Source of the DNA: JBBRYK01 sp038237665
GTDB lineage: Bacteria; Actinomycetota; Thermoleophilia; Gaiellales; Gaiellaceae
Length of the DNA: 64,000 bases
Assembly: GCA_038237665.1 (NCBI GenBank)
Contig: JBBRYK010000006.1
Location: 1 to 64,000 of the forward strand
Reading direction: 5' to 3'
Shown here: positions 1 to 8,442 of the stretch, piece after piece
Layout: each line of letters begins with the position of its first letter
Numbering within the stretch: the stretch's first letter is position 1
Notes under the pieces: model-generated
The model's input: only the letters and a program-made list of their open reading frames with translations
What the model was told of the DNA's origin: nothing
Database searches by the model: none
Program-made: the position numbers and the translations under genes

Positions 1-1535
1 AGCCACTTCGCGTGCTGGTTGAACATCGAGTCGACGATGTGGATGAACGCCTCGTAGCAGTTGAACAGCCCGTGCCGCCCGGTCAGGAGGTAGCCCTCGA
101 GCCAGCCCTGGCAGAGGTGCTCGGACAGGATCTCGAGGACGCGCCCCTCCGGCGCCAGGTGGTCGTCGGTCGGAAGCGTCTCGGCCTCCCACACCCGGTT
201 GGTGGCCTCGAAGACCGCACTCAGGCGGTTGGAGTCGGTCTCGTCCGGGCCGAAGAGGCGGAAGGTTTCCGGGTTCTGCGCGATCACGTCCCTGAGGAAG
301 CCGCCCAGGACGCGCGTGGCCTCGCTGCTCTCGACGCCGGGCTTGCCAACCTCGACGGCGTAGTAGCGGAAGTCGGGTAGCACGAGCTCGCGGAGAAGCG
401 CACCACCGTTCGCGTGCGGGTTCGCGCTCATGCGACGCTCGCCCGCCGGCTGCAAGGCGGCCAGCTCGGAAACGAGCGCGCCGTCCGCGTCGAACAACTC
501 CTCCGGCCGGTAGCTCCGCATCCACTCCTCGAGCTGCCGGAGATGCTCGGCGTTGTTGCGGACGTCTGCGAGCGGCACCTGGTGCGACCGCCAGGTCCCC
601 TCGACCGGCAGCCCGTCGACCTCGGCCGGCCCGGTCCAGCCTTTCGGCGTCCGCAGGACGATCATCGGCCAGCGCGGCCGTCCCTGCCCGGCCCCGGTAC
701 GCGCCGCGTCCTGGATCCGGGCAATCTCGTCCAGCGCGTCGGCCAGAGCCGCCGCAAACCGTTGATGAACCGGCACGGACGGCTCGCCGTCCCACCCGCC
801 GCTGACCACGAGCGGCCGATAGCCGTAGCCGTCGAACAGCGAGATCAGCTCGTCTTCGGTAATCCTGGCGAGCACCGTGGGGTTGGCGATCTTGTATCCG
901 TTCAGGTGCAGGATCGGCAGGACCGCGCCGTCCGTCTTCGCGCTCAAGAACTTGTTCGAGTGCCAGCTGGCGGCCAGCGGTCCCGTCTCGGCCTCGCCGT
1001 CCCCGACGACGCAGGCGACGAGCAGATCGGGGTTGTCGAAGGCGGCACCGAAGGCGTGGGTGAGCGCGTAGCCGAGCTCTCCTCCCTCGTGGATCGACCC
1101 AGGCGTCTCCGGAGCGGCATGGCTCGGGATCCCGCCGGGGAACGAGAACTGCCGGAGGAGCTCCTTCAGACCGGCCTCGTCCCGGCCGACGTGCGGGTAG
1201 AGCTCGCTGTAGGTGCCCTCCAGGTAGGCGTTCGCAACGACCGCAGGGCCGCCGTGCCCCGGTCCAGCGACGTAGATCGCCGAGAGGTCCCGCGCACGAA
1301 TCTCCCGGTTCAAGTGGGCATAGGTCAGGTTCAGGCCCGGAACGGTCCCGAAGTGCCCCAGCAGGCGGGGCTTCACGTGTTCCGGGCGCAGCGGCTCGCG
1401 AAGCAGCGGATTGTCGAGCAGGTAGATCTGGCCGACGGAGAGGTAGTTCGCAGCCCGCCAGTAGGCATCGGCGAGACGGAGTTCTTCGGCGCCAAGCGGC
1501 GCATTCTTGGCCGGCGAAGTCGCCACGCTCGCCAC
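1..1535 (-). CDS. Phosphoketolase (xylulose-5-P/fructose-6-P), N-terminal part; 3' end outside window
   Basis: The gene reads leftward off the window edge, so about 510 N-terminal residues of a protein normally near 790 are seen. Phosphoketolase uses thiamine diphosphate to split xylulose-5-P or fructose-6-P with phosphate, giving acetyl-phosphate. The translation shows the family pattern throughout: [40 protein letters not shown], the ThDP-binding segment [21 protein letters not shown] and [10 protein letters not shown]. The last visible residues are [12 protein letters not shown] and the following helix. Two in-frame GTG codons at 1535 and 1526 could start it; neither has a clear Shine-Dalgarno sequence. 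A short ORF ends 18 bases upstream on the same strand. The family is certain; the exact start is not. Confidence 0.95.
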   Translation of the reverse strand, partial: MASVATSPAKNAPLGAEELRLADAYWRAANYLSVGQIYLLDNPLLREPLRPEHVKPRLLGHFGTVPGLNLTYAHLNREIRARDLSAIYVAGPGHGGPAVVANAYLEGTYSELYPHVGRDEAGLKELLRQFSFPGGIPSHAAPETPGSIHEGGELGYALTHAFGAAFDNPDLLVACVVGDGEAETGPLAASWHSNKFLSAKTDGAVLPILHLNGYKIANPTVLARITEDELISLFDGYGYRPLVVSGGWDGEPSVPVHQRFAAALADALDEIARIQDAARTGAGQGRPRWPMIVLRTPKGWTGPAEVDGLPVEGTWRSHQVPLADVRNNAEHLRQLEEWMRSYRPEELFDADGALVSELAALQPAGERRMSANPHANGGALLRELVLPDFRYYAVEVGKPGVESSEATRVLGGFLRDVIAQNPETFRLFGPDETDSNRLSAVFEATNRVWEAETLPTDDHLAPEGRVLEILSEHLCQGWLEGYLLTGRHGLFNCYEAFIHIVDSMFNQHAKW

Positions 1536-1553
1536 GCTATCGCGCAGGTCGCG

Positions 1554-1889
1554 CTAGTCCCCGACCGCGGCGATCACCAGGCGCTCCTCCGCCGCGATCA
1601 GAGCGCGATGAGCCGCGCATGCCTCATCGCTGAGCGCCTGGGTCAAAGCTGCAGCGCGAAGCGCGTCCAACTCGGCGTCCCACGCGCAGTGCCAGTGCGA
1701 CAGCAGGATGTCATCTCGGTGCTGTGTCCTCGCCGCAGCACTGAATCTCGTGACACCGCCGGGCGGGGCAGCTTGGAGTCCGGCCCGAACTGCGGGAAAG
1801 CCGCACGCACGATCGGCCTGCCCGCGGATGCGCCCGAGCGGAAGGGGCGCGATCGTCAGGGCATGGCAGCGAACGCCCTCGGATTCCAT
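1554..1889 (-). CDS. Possible small ORF upstream of phosphoketolase
   Basis: A 111-residue open frame ends 18 bases before the phosphoketolase start and lies on the same strand. I do not recognise a domain. The last 60 residues are rich in Ala, Leu and acidic residues and could form helices; the first 40 look like random high-GC translation and overlap the malic-enzyme relic on the other strand. If real, the protein is probably shorter than the full open frame. It may equally be non-coding leader sequence. Confidence 0.25.
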   Translation of the reverse strand: MESEGVRCHALTIAPLPLGRIRGQADRACGFPAVRAGLQAAPPGGVTRFSAAARTQHRDDILLSHWHCAWDAELDALRAAALTQALSDEACAAHRALIAAEERLVIAAVGD

Positions 1890-2320
1890 CCCTCAGCCCA
1901 GTTCAGTGCCACGCTGCGCGTGCAGCTCGACAATCACCCGGGCTCGTTTGCGGCTCTGGCAGCGGCGATCGGCGCAGCCGGTGGCTTGCTCGACGCGATC
2001 GACCTCGTGCGGGTCGAGCGCGGGCGCAAGGTCCGTGACGTCGTCGTGCTCGCCGCGGACGCAGGCCACCTCGAGCGGATCGTCGAAGCCGTGTCAGCCG
2101 TAGACGGCGTCAGCGTCGAGAACGTCGCCGACCGAACGTTCCTGCTCCATCTCGGCGGCTCGCCGACGCCGTCGAGCGGGACGAGCTCGGACAGGACTAC
2201 ATCGTTCCGAGCGTCTTCGACCGCTCGGTCGCTCCCGCGGTGGCCAAGGCCGTTGCCGAGGCTGCGGTGCGATGCGGTGTCGCCCGGCGCACCGGCGAGC
2301 AGACGCTGAACAGATCCTGA
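1864..2320 (+). pseudogene. NAD-malic enzyme relic: ACT domain joined to extreme C-terminus, catalytic core lost
   Basis: From ATG 1864 the frame gives the ACT-like regulatory domain found at the N-terminus of some actinobacterial malic enzymes: HPSAQFSATLRVQLDNHPG, then LLDAIDLVRVERGRKVRDV and a [10 protein letters not shown] end near 2160. From 2162, in another frame, follows the conserved end of the same family ([29 protein letters not shown]) up to a stop at 2318-2320. The roughly 350 residues that bind NAD and malate are absent. The gene therefore lost its middle and changed frame at about 2160. At 2285-2300 it runs directly into an FtsH relic. No active enzyme can be made. Confidence 0.8.
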
Positions 2321-3291
2321 CCGAGATGGACGGCTTCGACTCGTCGACGCAGGTGATCGTCGTCGCCGCGACCAACCGTGCCGAGATCCTCGATCCGGCG
2401 CTCTTGCGACCCGGCCGATTCGACCGCCGAGTCTCCGTTCAACCCCCGGACAACGGCGGTCGCGAGGCGATCCTGAAGGTGCACACGCGCGGGATCCCGC
2501 TCAAGCCGGACGTCGACCTCGGCCGCATCGCCGCCGCGACTCCGGGGATGGTGGGTGCCGACCTGGCCAACCTGGTCAACGAGGCGGCGCTGCTGGCGGC
2601 CCGGCGCAATCACGACGCCGTCGAGGAGTCCGACCTCACGGACGCCCTCGAACGCATCGTGCTGGGCGCGGAGCGGCAGATCATGATGAGTCCCGAAGAC
2701 CGGCGCCGGACCGCCTTCCACGAAGCCGGCCACGCCATCGTCGGGATGCACGGAAGGCGCCGACCCTGTCCGCAAGATCTCGATCATCCCCCGCGGGGTC
2801 GCATTGGGCGTCACCTTCTCCGCGCCGGACGCCGACCGCTACAGCTACCGGGAGGCAAGCTCGAGGCGAAGATCAAGGTCGCCTTCGGCGGCCGGGCCGC
2901 CGAGGAGACCGTCTTCGGCGAGCCGACGACCGGCGCCGAATCCGACATCCAACAGCTGACCGAGATCGCTCGCCAAATGGTCGGTCGCTGGGGGATGAGC
3001 CGCGCTGTCGGACCGCTCGCGGTCATCCCGAGCGAAAGCCGCAACCCGCTTCTTCCCGGCGCGTCAGAGGTATCCGAGCACACCCAACAGCTGATCGACG
3101 ATGAGGTGCGGCGGATCGTCGACGAGTTGCACGAGCAGGTTTCCGCGCTTCTGGAGGAGAACCGCGACAGGCTCGAGTCGCTCGCCGGGGCCCTACTCGA
3201 GCACGAGACGCTCGACGAAGAGGACGCATACGCGGCAGCCCGGGTCGAGCGACGACCAGCCTCCGTTCCGGCGCCGGCGACCGTCCAATAA
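2293..3291 (+). pseudogene. ftsH: FtsH protease relic, 5'-truncated and frame-disrupted
   Basis: Homology begins inside the AAA domain (EQTLN, then [11 protein letters not shown]) directly after the malic-enzyme tail; the membrane anchor, Walker A and Walker B are missing. A one-base loss near 2310 separates EQTLN from QILTEMD. The second region of homology RPGRFDRR, the zinc motif HEAGH near 2720 and the third ligand region GAESDIQQ are present. Between about 2745 and 2860 the protein reads correctly only in a second frame ([19 protein letters not shown]), so two compensating shifts (-2 and -1) scramble about 40 residues. The C-terminus to the stop at 3291 looks complete. A strong hairpin follows. 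This is a dead fragment unless the shifts are sequencing errors, and even then it lacks ATP binding. Confidence 0.85.
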
Positions 3292-3296
3292 GTCGT

Positions 3297-3336
3297 CTCC
3301 TGGGTAGGAACGGGCGCGGCCGTGCCTACCCAGGAG
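3297..3336. terminator. Perfect 12-bp-arm hairpin after the ftsH relic
   Basis: CTCCTGGGTAGG at 3297-3308 is the exact reverse complement of CCTACCCAGGAG at 3325-3336, with a 16-base loop. It begins 5 bases after the ftsH stop and also lies downstream of the minus-strand gene ending at 3385, so it could serve both directions. There is no long T tract. Confidence 0.55.
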
Positions 3337-3384
3337 CGGCGGGGTCGGTTCCAGGCTATCCAGCCGCAGATGGCTGGACTGCCG

Positions 3385-3600
3385 TCAGTCCAGCCTAGAC
3401 CCCGGACCCCGCCGCCGTTTGTCGGTGCCCTCGGACGGAGCACGCGAAACAAGCCGGGCGCGTCGAAGCCCGCGAAACGGTCGAGCGACCAGCGTCCCGT
3501 CTGTCCGGCGAACGAGGATGTTCCGCGGGCCTCCGCCCAGGCCCCAGCGAACGATCACGGCAACCGGCTCTCCGCGCTCGTAGTACACCCTGCCGATCAT
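3385..3600 (-). CDS. Small conserved-looking hypothetical protein (71 aa)
   Basis: The protein reads VYYERGEPVAVIVRWGLGGGPRNILVRR then a DGT...RPFRGLRR stretch, a compact beta-rich pattern I associate with short actinobacterial hypothetical proteins of unknown role. Its ATG overlaps the stop of the ApbE relic as ATGA, so it was the last gene of that former ferric reductase/ApbE operon. It has no signal peptide or membrane segment. Function unknown. Confidence 0.55.
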   Translation of the reverse strand: MIGRVYYERGEPVAVIVRWGLGGGPRNILVRRTDGTLVARPFRGLRRARLVSRAPSEGTDKRRRGPGSRLD

Positions 3601-4075
3601 TCGATCGCGCCGATTCGCCCCTCCGTGTTTGGCGCGTTCGCGGTACGCATTGGTGACTGGGCAGCGCGCGGATCGGCGTGGGGAAAGCCGGGGGTGGAAA
3701 GAATCGTCTCGTCGCCGAGAATCGTCATCGCTTCGTAGCCGCGAAGCCGGGCTGTCCAGTGGATTCCTGGCCGGCCCATCGCGAACGCCGCGGTTGCATA
3801 GGCGTCGGCTGTGGCGAGGTCCGGACCGACGACGGTGACGGAGAGGACCCCGTTAGGGGGTCGCCGAGTATGTGGACGTCACCTGGGCTGTGGAGCCCGG
3901 TCACGTTGCCGGCCTTGGCCCAGAGCCAGACGATCAGGGCGGCGTTGGCCAACCCGATCAGGTACACGGCCCACGCGGCCAAACGCCGGCGGGCGGCTCG
4001 CGGTCGCGCGCGCGACATCACCTTGGCGTGCGGCTCGTGTCCGACGCGAAGCTCGACGGATTCGGCTTCGCTCAC
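3597..4075 (-). pseudogene. Relic of a ferric reductase–ApbE operon (N-terminus of one, C-terminus of the other)
   Basis: From ATG 4075 the frame gives the start of a ferric-reductase-like membrane protein: a basic leader, one membrane helix (WAVYLIGLANAALIVWLWAKAG) and the NVTGLHSPGD loop. Near 3860 this breaks off, and in another frame the C-terminus of FAD:protein FMN transferase (ApbE) begins: VTVVGPDLATADAYATAAFAMG, then GYEAMTILGDETILSTPGFP, stop at 3597. In actinobacteria these genes commonly sit together (reductase, FMN-binding protein, ApbE), so one deletion would have removed everything between. Neither fragment can be functional. The downstream 71-aa ORF is still coupled by ATGA. 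Confidence 0.8.
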
Positions 4076-4282
4076 GACGCGTACGTCTTGCTCTGCGGAG
4101 CGGTGACGCTCGGTTTGCGGTTCCTGGGGATCAACGGCGGCCTTTCGAGGGCGTTCTCGACTGGTTCGATGAGACCAGCCCCGCCTAAGACCGGCGTTAG
4201 ATCGTTCTAAGAAGTCTCTAAGAGGTTCCGAACGAGCCGTGTCCGCGCACTTCCGCGTCTCTCCGATTGACGTCTCGGTCTG

Positions 4283-5233
4283 CTAGACCAGCTCAGCGTA
4301 CGGGCTGACGCTCAGATACTTGAAGCCCGAGTCCACCGCGAGGGTCACGATCACCGCGGCGGGTCCCAGCTGCTCCGCAAGCCTGTGCGCTCCGATGACG
4401 TTGGCACCTGTCGAGATGCCGGCGAAGATCCCTTCCTCGCGTGCCAGGCGCCGTGTCATCTCGAGAGCCTCGTCGTCCGCGATCGCCTCGACACGATCGA
4501 CTCGATCGGCGTCCCAGTGTGGCATCACGAATCCGGTCCAGCCCTGGATCAGAAACGGCCCGGGCGTCCCGCCGCTGATCGCGGGAGAACCCGCGGGCTC
4601 GTGGGCCTGGATGAATACGCCGCGAGGCTTGAGGGCCTCGGAGACGCCCACCAGCGAGCTCGCCGTTCCCATTCCCTGGCAGAACGCCGTCACGCGGCCG
4701 CCCGACTGATCCCAGATCTCCCGGCCGAGGCGATCGCGATGGTCGGGGACGATGTACGGATTGTTGAATTGATCGGTTGCGTAATGGCCCGGCTGAGCAG
4801 CAAGCTCACCGGCTCGTTCGACCATGTTGGCGATGTCCTGCGGCGTCACCTTCGGCCTTCCTTCGACCGACGGGATGACCTCGATCTCCGCTCCGAGCGC
4901 CCGCATCAGCTGGAAGCGCTCCTCCGTGAAGCAGTCGGCGATCACGATCAACGGTCGATACCCCTTCGCGCGGCAGACGAGCGCGACCGCGGGGCCGGTG
5001 CTGCCGCCGGTGTACTCCACGACCGTGTCCCCCACCGAGATCAGCCCGTCGCGCTCAGCGCCCTCGATCATCGCAAGTGCCATCCGGTCCTTCATCGACC
5101 CGGTGGGGTTCTGGTACTCCAACTTCAGCCACAGCTCGGCGCCGTTGGCAGGCACGCACCGCCGCAACTGCACCAGTGGGGTGTTGCCGATCGTGTCGAG
5201 AACCGTCGTCATCAACTCATCCGCCGCGCTCAA
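4283..5233 (-). CDS. Cysteine synthase family PLP enzyme
   Basis: A 316-aa fold-type II PLP enzyme, normal length for CysK/CysM. N-terminal TIGNTPLVQL and NPTGSMKDRMA carry the PLP-lysine region; the phosphate loop is GISTGAN near the C-terminus. The usual TSGNTG substrate loop is replaced by EYTGGSTG, which points to the looser cysteine synthase-like/cystathionine beta-synthase-like branch rather than a standard O-acetylserine sulfhydrylase. It would catalyse a beta-replacement giving cysteine or a related amino acid in the cytoplasm. It stands alone, divergent from the GH3 relic (start 5297). About 200 bases between this gene and the ferric reductase relic hold nothing I recognise. The exact substrate is not readable. 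Confidence 0.85.
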   Translation of the reverse strand: MSAADELMTTVLDTIGNTPLVQLRRCVPANGAELWLKLEYQNPTGSMKDRMALAMIEGAERDGLISVGDTVVEYTGGSTGPAVALVCRAKGYRPLIVIADCFTEERFQLMRALGAEIEVIPSVEGRPKVTPQDIANMVERAGELAAQPGHYATDQFNNPYIVPDHRDRLGREIWDQSGGRVTAFCQGMGTASSLVGVSEALKPRGVFIQAHEPAGSPAISGGTPGPFLIQGWTGFVMPHWDADRVDRVEAIADDEALEMTRRLAREEGIFAGISTGANVIGAHRLAEQLGPAAVIVTLAVDSGFKYLSVSPYAELV

Positions 5234-5969
5234 GCTTGCGGCGCCGGCTGAAAGCCTAAACCTCGTTCGCCGTCTGAAGCGCCGCCGCTGCTAGACATGA
5301 AGGCAGTGGCGAGTAAACGCACCGGGGCGCTCGCACTCTCGGCCGTTGCGCTCCTTCTCCTCGCAGGTCAGGTAGCCGGCGCGCCGCGGCTACGGCAGCC
5401 AACGCTTTCACAACTCGTCGGCCAGCACCTGCTCGTCCGTATGCAGGACTCGACCCCGAGCGCTTCCTTTCTCGCCCGTGTGCGGCGCGGCGAGATCGGC
5501 GGCGTCGTAATCTTCCGCAACAACATCCCTGCCTCGGGCCTCGCGGGACTGATCGCGAAGCTTCAGTCAGCCGCGGGAGCCGGCGGCCAGTTGCCGCTTC
5601 TGATCGCCATCGACCAGGAAGGCGGCGCGGTGAGACGGCTTCCCGGCCCCCCGACCCTGGCGCCCTCGGCGATGACGAGCGCCCCGATCGGGCTTGCGCA
5701 GGGCATCGCCACCGGCCGCTACCTTCACCTGCGACGTGACCTGGAGTTCCGAGGCGTGACCTTGAGCGACGACCTCGGCACCGCGGGGGTATCGACGCGG
5801 ATCCCTCCGTTGGAAGCCGTCGTGCGCGCTGTGCAAGCCGGGATCGACATGGTGTACGTCGCCGGCGTAGGGAGCGACGACGACGCGATCGGCGAAAGGG
5901 CCTACGACGCCTGCCTCCGACGCCGGGCCTTCCAGTCTCTCTCAGAGTGGACCGACTCAGAACAAAACA

Positions 5970-5994
5970 AAAAGCCCGCTCAGTGCGGGCTTTT
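5970..5994. terminator. Bidirectional rho-independent terminator
   Basis: AAAAGCCCGC (5970-5979), a TCAGT loop, then GCGGGCTTTT (5985-5994): 10-bp arms with A and T tracts on both sides, so it works on either strand. On the minus strand it directly follows the tRNA-Pro 3' fragment at 5995-6023, as a terminator follows a tRNA gene. It is probably the original terminator of the tRNA-Pro gene. Confidence 0.85.
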
Positions 5995-6023
5995 CATCGG
6001 GGCGCCGAGATTTGAACTCGGGA
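5995..6023 (-). repeat. 29-bp direct copy of the tRNA-Pro 3' end (candidate att site)
   Basis: Positions 5995-6023 are identical over 29 bases and in the same orientation to 31933-31961, which hold the T-arm and acceptor 3' strand of the intact tRNA-Pro. No matching acceptor 5' strand or anticodon arm lies beside this copy, so it is not a tRNA gene. Integrases that target tRNA genes leave exactly this arrangement: intact tRNA plus integrase at one end and a 3'-end copy at the other. Confidence 0.75.
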
Positions 6024-6141
6024 ATGCAGGCGCGTAGTCGCCAGCTGGCTTCTAGAGCCAAATTTAGCCGGTTTTTGGTGGCCCCCTCGTTGGGAGTCAT
6101 GCTGCCCGGCCCCCCTGCGCCTGCCGGAGTGTCTCCCCCGG

Positions 6142-7005
6142 TCAGAGGCCCAGTAGGCGTATTGCGTTCCGCTTGAGAATCAAAGGCTTCACCTCGTCCT
6201 TGAAGCCCGCGTCCTCGAAGTCCGCGAGCCAGCGGTCGGGCGTGATCATCGGGTAGTCGGAGCCGAAGAGCACTCGATCCTTGAGCAGCGTGTTCGCGTA
6301 GCGGATCAATAGAGGCGGGAAGTACTTCGGTGACCAGCCGGAGAGGTCGATGTAGACCTGCTGCTTGTGCAGGGCGATCGAGATCGCCTCGTCCTGCCAG
6401 GGGAACGAGGGGTGCGCGAGCACGATCTTCAACTCGGGAAAGTCGACCGCCACGTCGTCGACGTAGATCGGGTTCGAGTACTTGAGGCGGATGCCGCCGC
6501 CGCCAGGTAGACCGGCGCCGATCCCCGAATGGCCAGTGTGGAAGAGCGCGGGCAGGCCCGCTTCGGCGATCGTCTCGTAGAGCGGGTAGAACGCGTGGTC
6601 GTTCGGGAAGAACGCCTGGATGTTCGGGTGGAACTTGAAGCCCCGGACACCGTAATCCCGGATCAGCCGGGCCGCTTCCTCCACACCCTTGGCGCCCTTG
6701 TTCGGATCGATCGACGCGAACGGGATCAGCACGTCGTCGTTGGCCGCGGCGACCTCGGCGATCTCCTCGTTCGGCACGGCACGCCGGCCGGTCACGGACT
6801 CCGCATCGACGGTGAAGACGACGGCCGCCATGTTCCGCTCGCGGTAGTACGCGGCCACGTCCTCGACCGTGGGCAACCCCGATTCGCCGAAGTACCGCGC
6901 CGCGGCTTCGCGCCACTCGGGCCGGAGTCCGTCCTCCCCGCTCCGCCCCACCTCCGCATGGGTGTGCACGTCGATCGCGACGACGTTCTCGACGTCGATG
7001 CTCAT
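6142..7005 (-). CDS. Amidohydrolase family (ACMSD-like TIM barrel)
   Basis: A 287-aa metal-dependent hydrolase/decarboxylase. The metal pair DVHTHAE is at residues 12-18, with FKFHPN and LFHTGHSG in the middle, VLAHPSFPW (later histidine) and FGSDYPM (catalytic Asp) near the end, in the usual order of the amidohydrolase-2/ACMSD family. It is the last gene of the aromatic operon, 42 bases after the amidase. Relatives include decarboxylases and the hydrolases that cleave 4-hydroxyphenyl-beta-ketoacyl-CoA in p-coumarate degradation; that role would feed 4-hydroxybenzoate to pobA. The family is clear; the substrate is inferred only from context. Confidence 0.85.
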   Translation of the reverse strand: MSIDVENVVAIDVHTHAEVGRSGEDGLRPEWREAAARYFGESGLPTVEDVAAYYRERNMAAVVFTVDAESVTGRRAVPNEEIAEVAAANDDVLIPFASIDPNKGAKGVEEAARLIRDYGVRGFKFHPNIQAFFPNDHAFYPLYETIAEAGLPALFHTGHSGIGAGLPGGGGIRLKYSNPIYVDDVAVDFPELKIVLAHPSFPWQDEAISIALHKQQVYIDLSGWSPKYFPPLLIRYANTLLKDRVLFGSDYPMITPDRWLADFEDAGFKDEVKPLILKRNAIRLLGL

Positions 7006-7047
7006 GCGAGTGCGGTGATGAACGGGCTGAGGAAGCCGGTGGTCGGC

Positions 7048-8442
7048 TCAACCTGGGCCATCGAGACCTCCTGTCGGGGTGGCTACGAAGACGGGATCGA
7101 GAGCTTGCACCGCCACGCGGGCGGCTGCGAGGGCCTCCGCCTCATGGAAGCGGCGAGCGACGATCTGGATGCCGTTGGGGAGCGCGATCGACGGCAGGCT
7201 GAGCAGATTGACCCAGACGACGTCGCGCATGTGGTCGAAGAGGTCTCGGGTCGCGGCCTCGTCGAGCCAGAAGTCGAACTCGAGCGGCGGCGCCTTCATC
7301 CCCGCGACGGGCGCGACGATCAGCGGGCACTCCTCCATCAGCAGTGCGGTCTCCTGAGCGGTCCGCCGGCGCTCGGCGTACGAGGCCGCGTAGCGCCCGA
7401 GGCTGTCGCCGATGTCGAAGAGGCCGAACATGACCTCGATGTGCTGCCGGTTCCCCTTCGCGATCAGCCCGTCCCAGGCGGGCAGCGCCGAGTGCAGCAG
7501 CTCTGACCCCACGAGCTCGGCCCAGAGCTCCGGCGCCCGCGGGGCGTTCGGGATGCCGCCTGCGACGACCTCGTAGCCGTCCTGCTCGAGCGCTGCGCAC
7601 ATGCGGTCCAGCTCACGCTCGATGTCCGGCTCGATCGCCGCTCCCGTCTCGCGCAACATCCGCAGCACCTTGCGCGGGCCGGCCGGGACTGGGTCGACGA
7701 CCGGAACGCTGACCGGGTCGCGCGGATCAGGGCCGGCCAGAACCTCGTACGTCGCCCACAGATCGTCGAGCGAGCGGGCGAGCGGACCGATCGAGTTCAT
7801 CAGGTCGAGCGTCATGCCCCCGGCCGCGGGGTTCAGCGCCTGCACGTGCGGGACCCGCCCCGCGGACGGCCGCAGGCCGAAGATGCCGCAGAAGCTCGCC
7901 GGCACGCGGATCGACCCGCCGTAGTCGGCACCGAGCCCGACGGCCGCCATGCCCGCGGTCACGGCGGCGGCGTCCCCACCGGTTGACCCTCCGGGTGTGA
8001 GGCTTAGATCCCGCGGGTTTCGCGTCGGAGGGTAGAGGTCGTTGACCGTGTTCCAGCGGATCTGGAAGTCGGGCTGGTTGCACTTGCCGACGACGAACGC
8101 CCCGGCGTCGAGAAGCCGTTGGACGGCGAGGGAGGTGCCGGGCGAGCGGCGGTCGGCGAAGGCCTTGACCGCCTCCGTGTGACGCATCCCCTCAACATCG
8201 AAGTGATCCTTGATCGACACCGGGACGCCGTCGAGCGGCAGATGCCCGCGGCCCTCGTGCGCGCGGTCCGCGGCGTCCGCCTCGTCGAGCACGGACCCGC
8301 GAAGCTCGATGATTGCGTGGACGTCGCCGTCGACCGCCTCGATGCGGTCGAGGTGGGCCGCGAGCACGTCGCGGCGGCTGACCGTCCGCTCGCCGACCAA
8401 CCGAACGATCTCCGTCGCGGTCAACTCGTGGAGCTCAGCCAT
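7048..8442 (-). CDS. Amidase (amidase signature family)
   Basis: A 464-aa hydrolase of amides or aryl esters. The catalytic Lys is in VSIKDHF, the cis-Ser in PGGSTGGDAAA and the nucleophile Ser in ADYGGSIRVPA, so the Ser-cisSer-Lys triad is complete. I start at ATG 8442 rather than the open-frame start at 8454 because that ATG overlaps the end of the acetoacetyl-CoA synthetase gene by 8 bases, in the style of this operon. It could release an aromatic acid from an amide. It lacks GatB/GatC partners here and is not a GatA candidate. Confidence 0.88.
   Translation of the reverse strand: MAELHELTATEIVRLVGERTVSRRDVLAAHLDRIEAVDGDVHAIIELRGSVLDEADAADRAHEGRGHLPLDGVPVSIKDHFDVEGMRHTEAVKAFADRRSPGTSLAVQRLLDAGAFVVGKCNQPDFQIRWNTVNDLYPPTRNPRDLSLTPGGSTGGDAAAVTAGMAAVGLGADYGGSIRVPASFCGIFGLRPSAGRVPHVQALNPAAGGMTLDLMNSIGPLARSLDDLWATYEVLAGPDPRDPVSVPVVDPVPAGPRKVLRMLRETGAAIEPDIERELDRMCAALEQDGYEVVAGGIPNAPRAPELWAELVGSELLHSALPAWDGLIAKGNRQHIEVMFGLFDIGDSLGRYAASYAERRRTAQETALLMEECPLIVAPVAGMKAPPLEFDFWLDEAATRDLFDHMRDVVWVNLLSLPSIALPNGIQIVARRFHEAEALAAARVAVQALDPVFVATPTGGLDGPG

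Larger units (their letters stand above)
5297..6037 (+). pseudogene. Secreted GH3 beta-N-acetylhexosaminidase (NagZ-like), internal in-frame deletion, 3' end disrupted
   Basis: The N-terminus has a signal peptide (residues about 8-28), then the GH3 start LSQLVGQHLLVRM, GGVVIFRNNI, LPLLIAIDQEGGAVRRLPGP and GIATGRYL. At about 5723 the sequence jumps in frame to RRDLEFRGVTLSDDLGT, close to the end of the barrel. About 150 residues, including the KHFPGHG catalytic loop, are missing. From about 5950 the frame runs through a terminator and a tRNA-Pro fragment (residues NKKPAQCGLF onward are not protein-like) to a stop at 6035. The Asp of SDD remains. The product would be inactive. Loss of the middle while both ends persist matches the neighbouring relics. 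Confidence 0.8.

Noticed and set aside
414..2309. Long plus-strand open frame opposite phosphoketolase
   Set aside because: The first two thirds are an antisense shadow in high-GC DNA with Arg/Pro/Gly-rich composition. Only the part after 1864 (malic-enzyme ACT domain) is real.
5995..6140. Second tRNA or tmRNA gene at the left repeat
   Set aside because: Only the T arm and acceptor 3' strand are present. No pairing CGGGGCG 5' strand, anticodon arm or tag-coding frame is found nearby on the minus strand.
7900..8000. Amidase thought to have lost its cis-Ser (GGSTGG instead of GGSSGG)
   Set aside because: In the FAAH numbering the cis-Ser is the first Ser of the pair, which is kept; only the neighbour is Thr, so the triad is complete.
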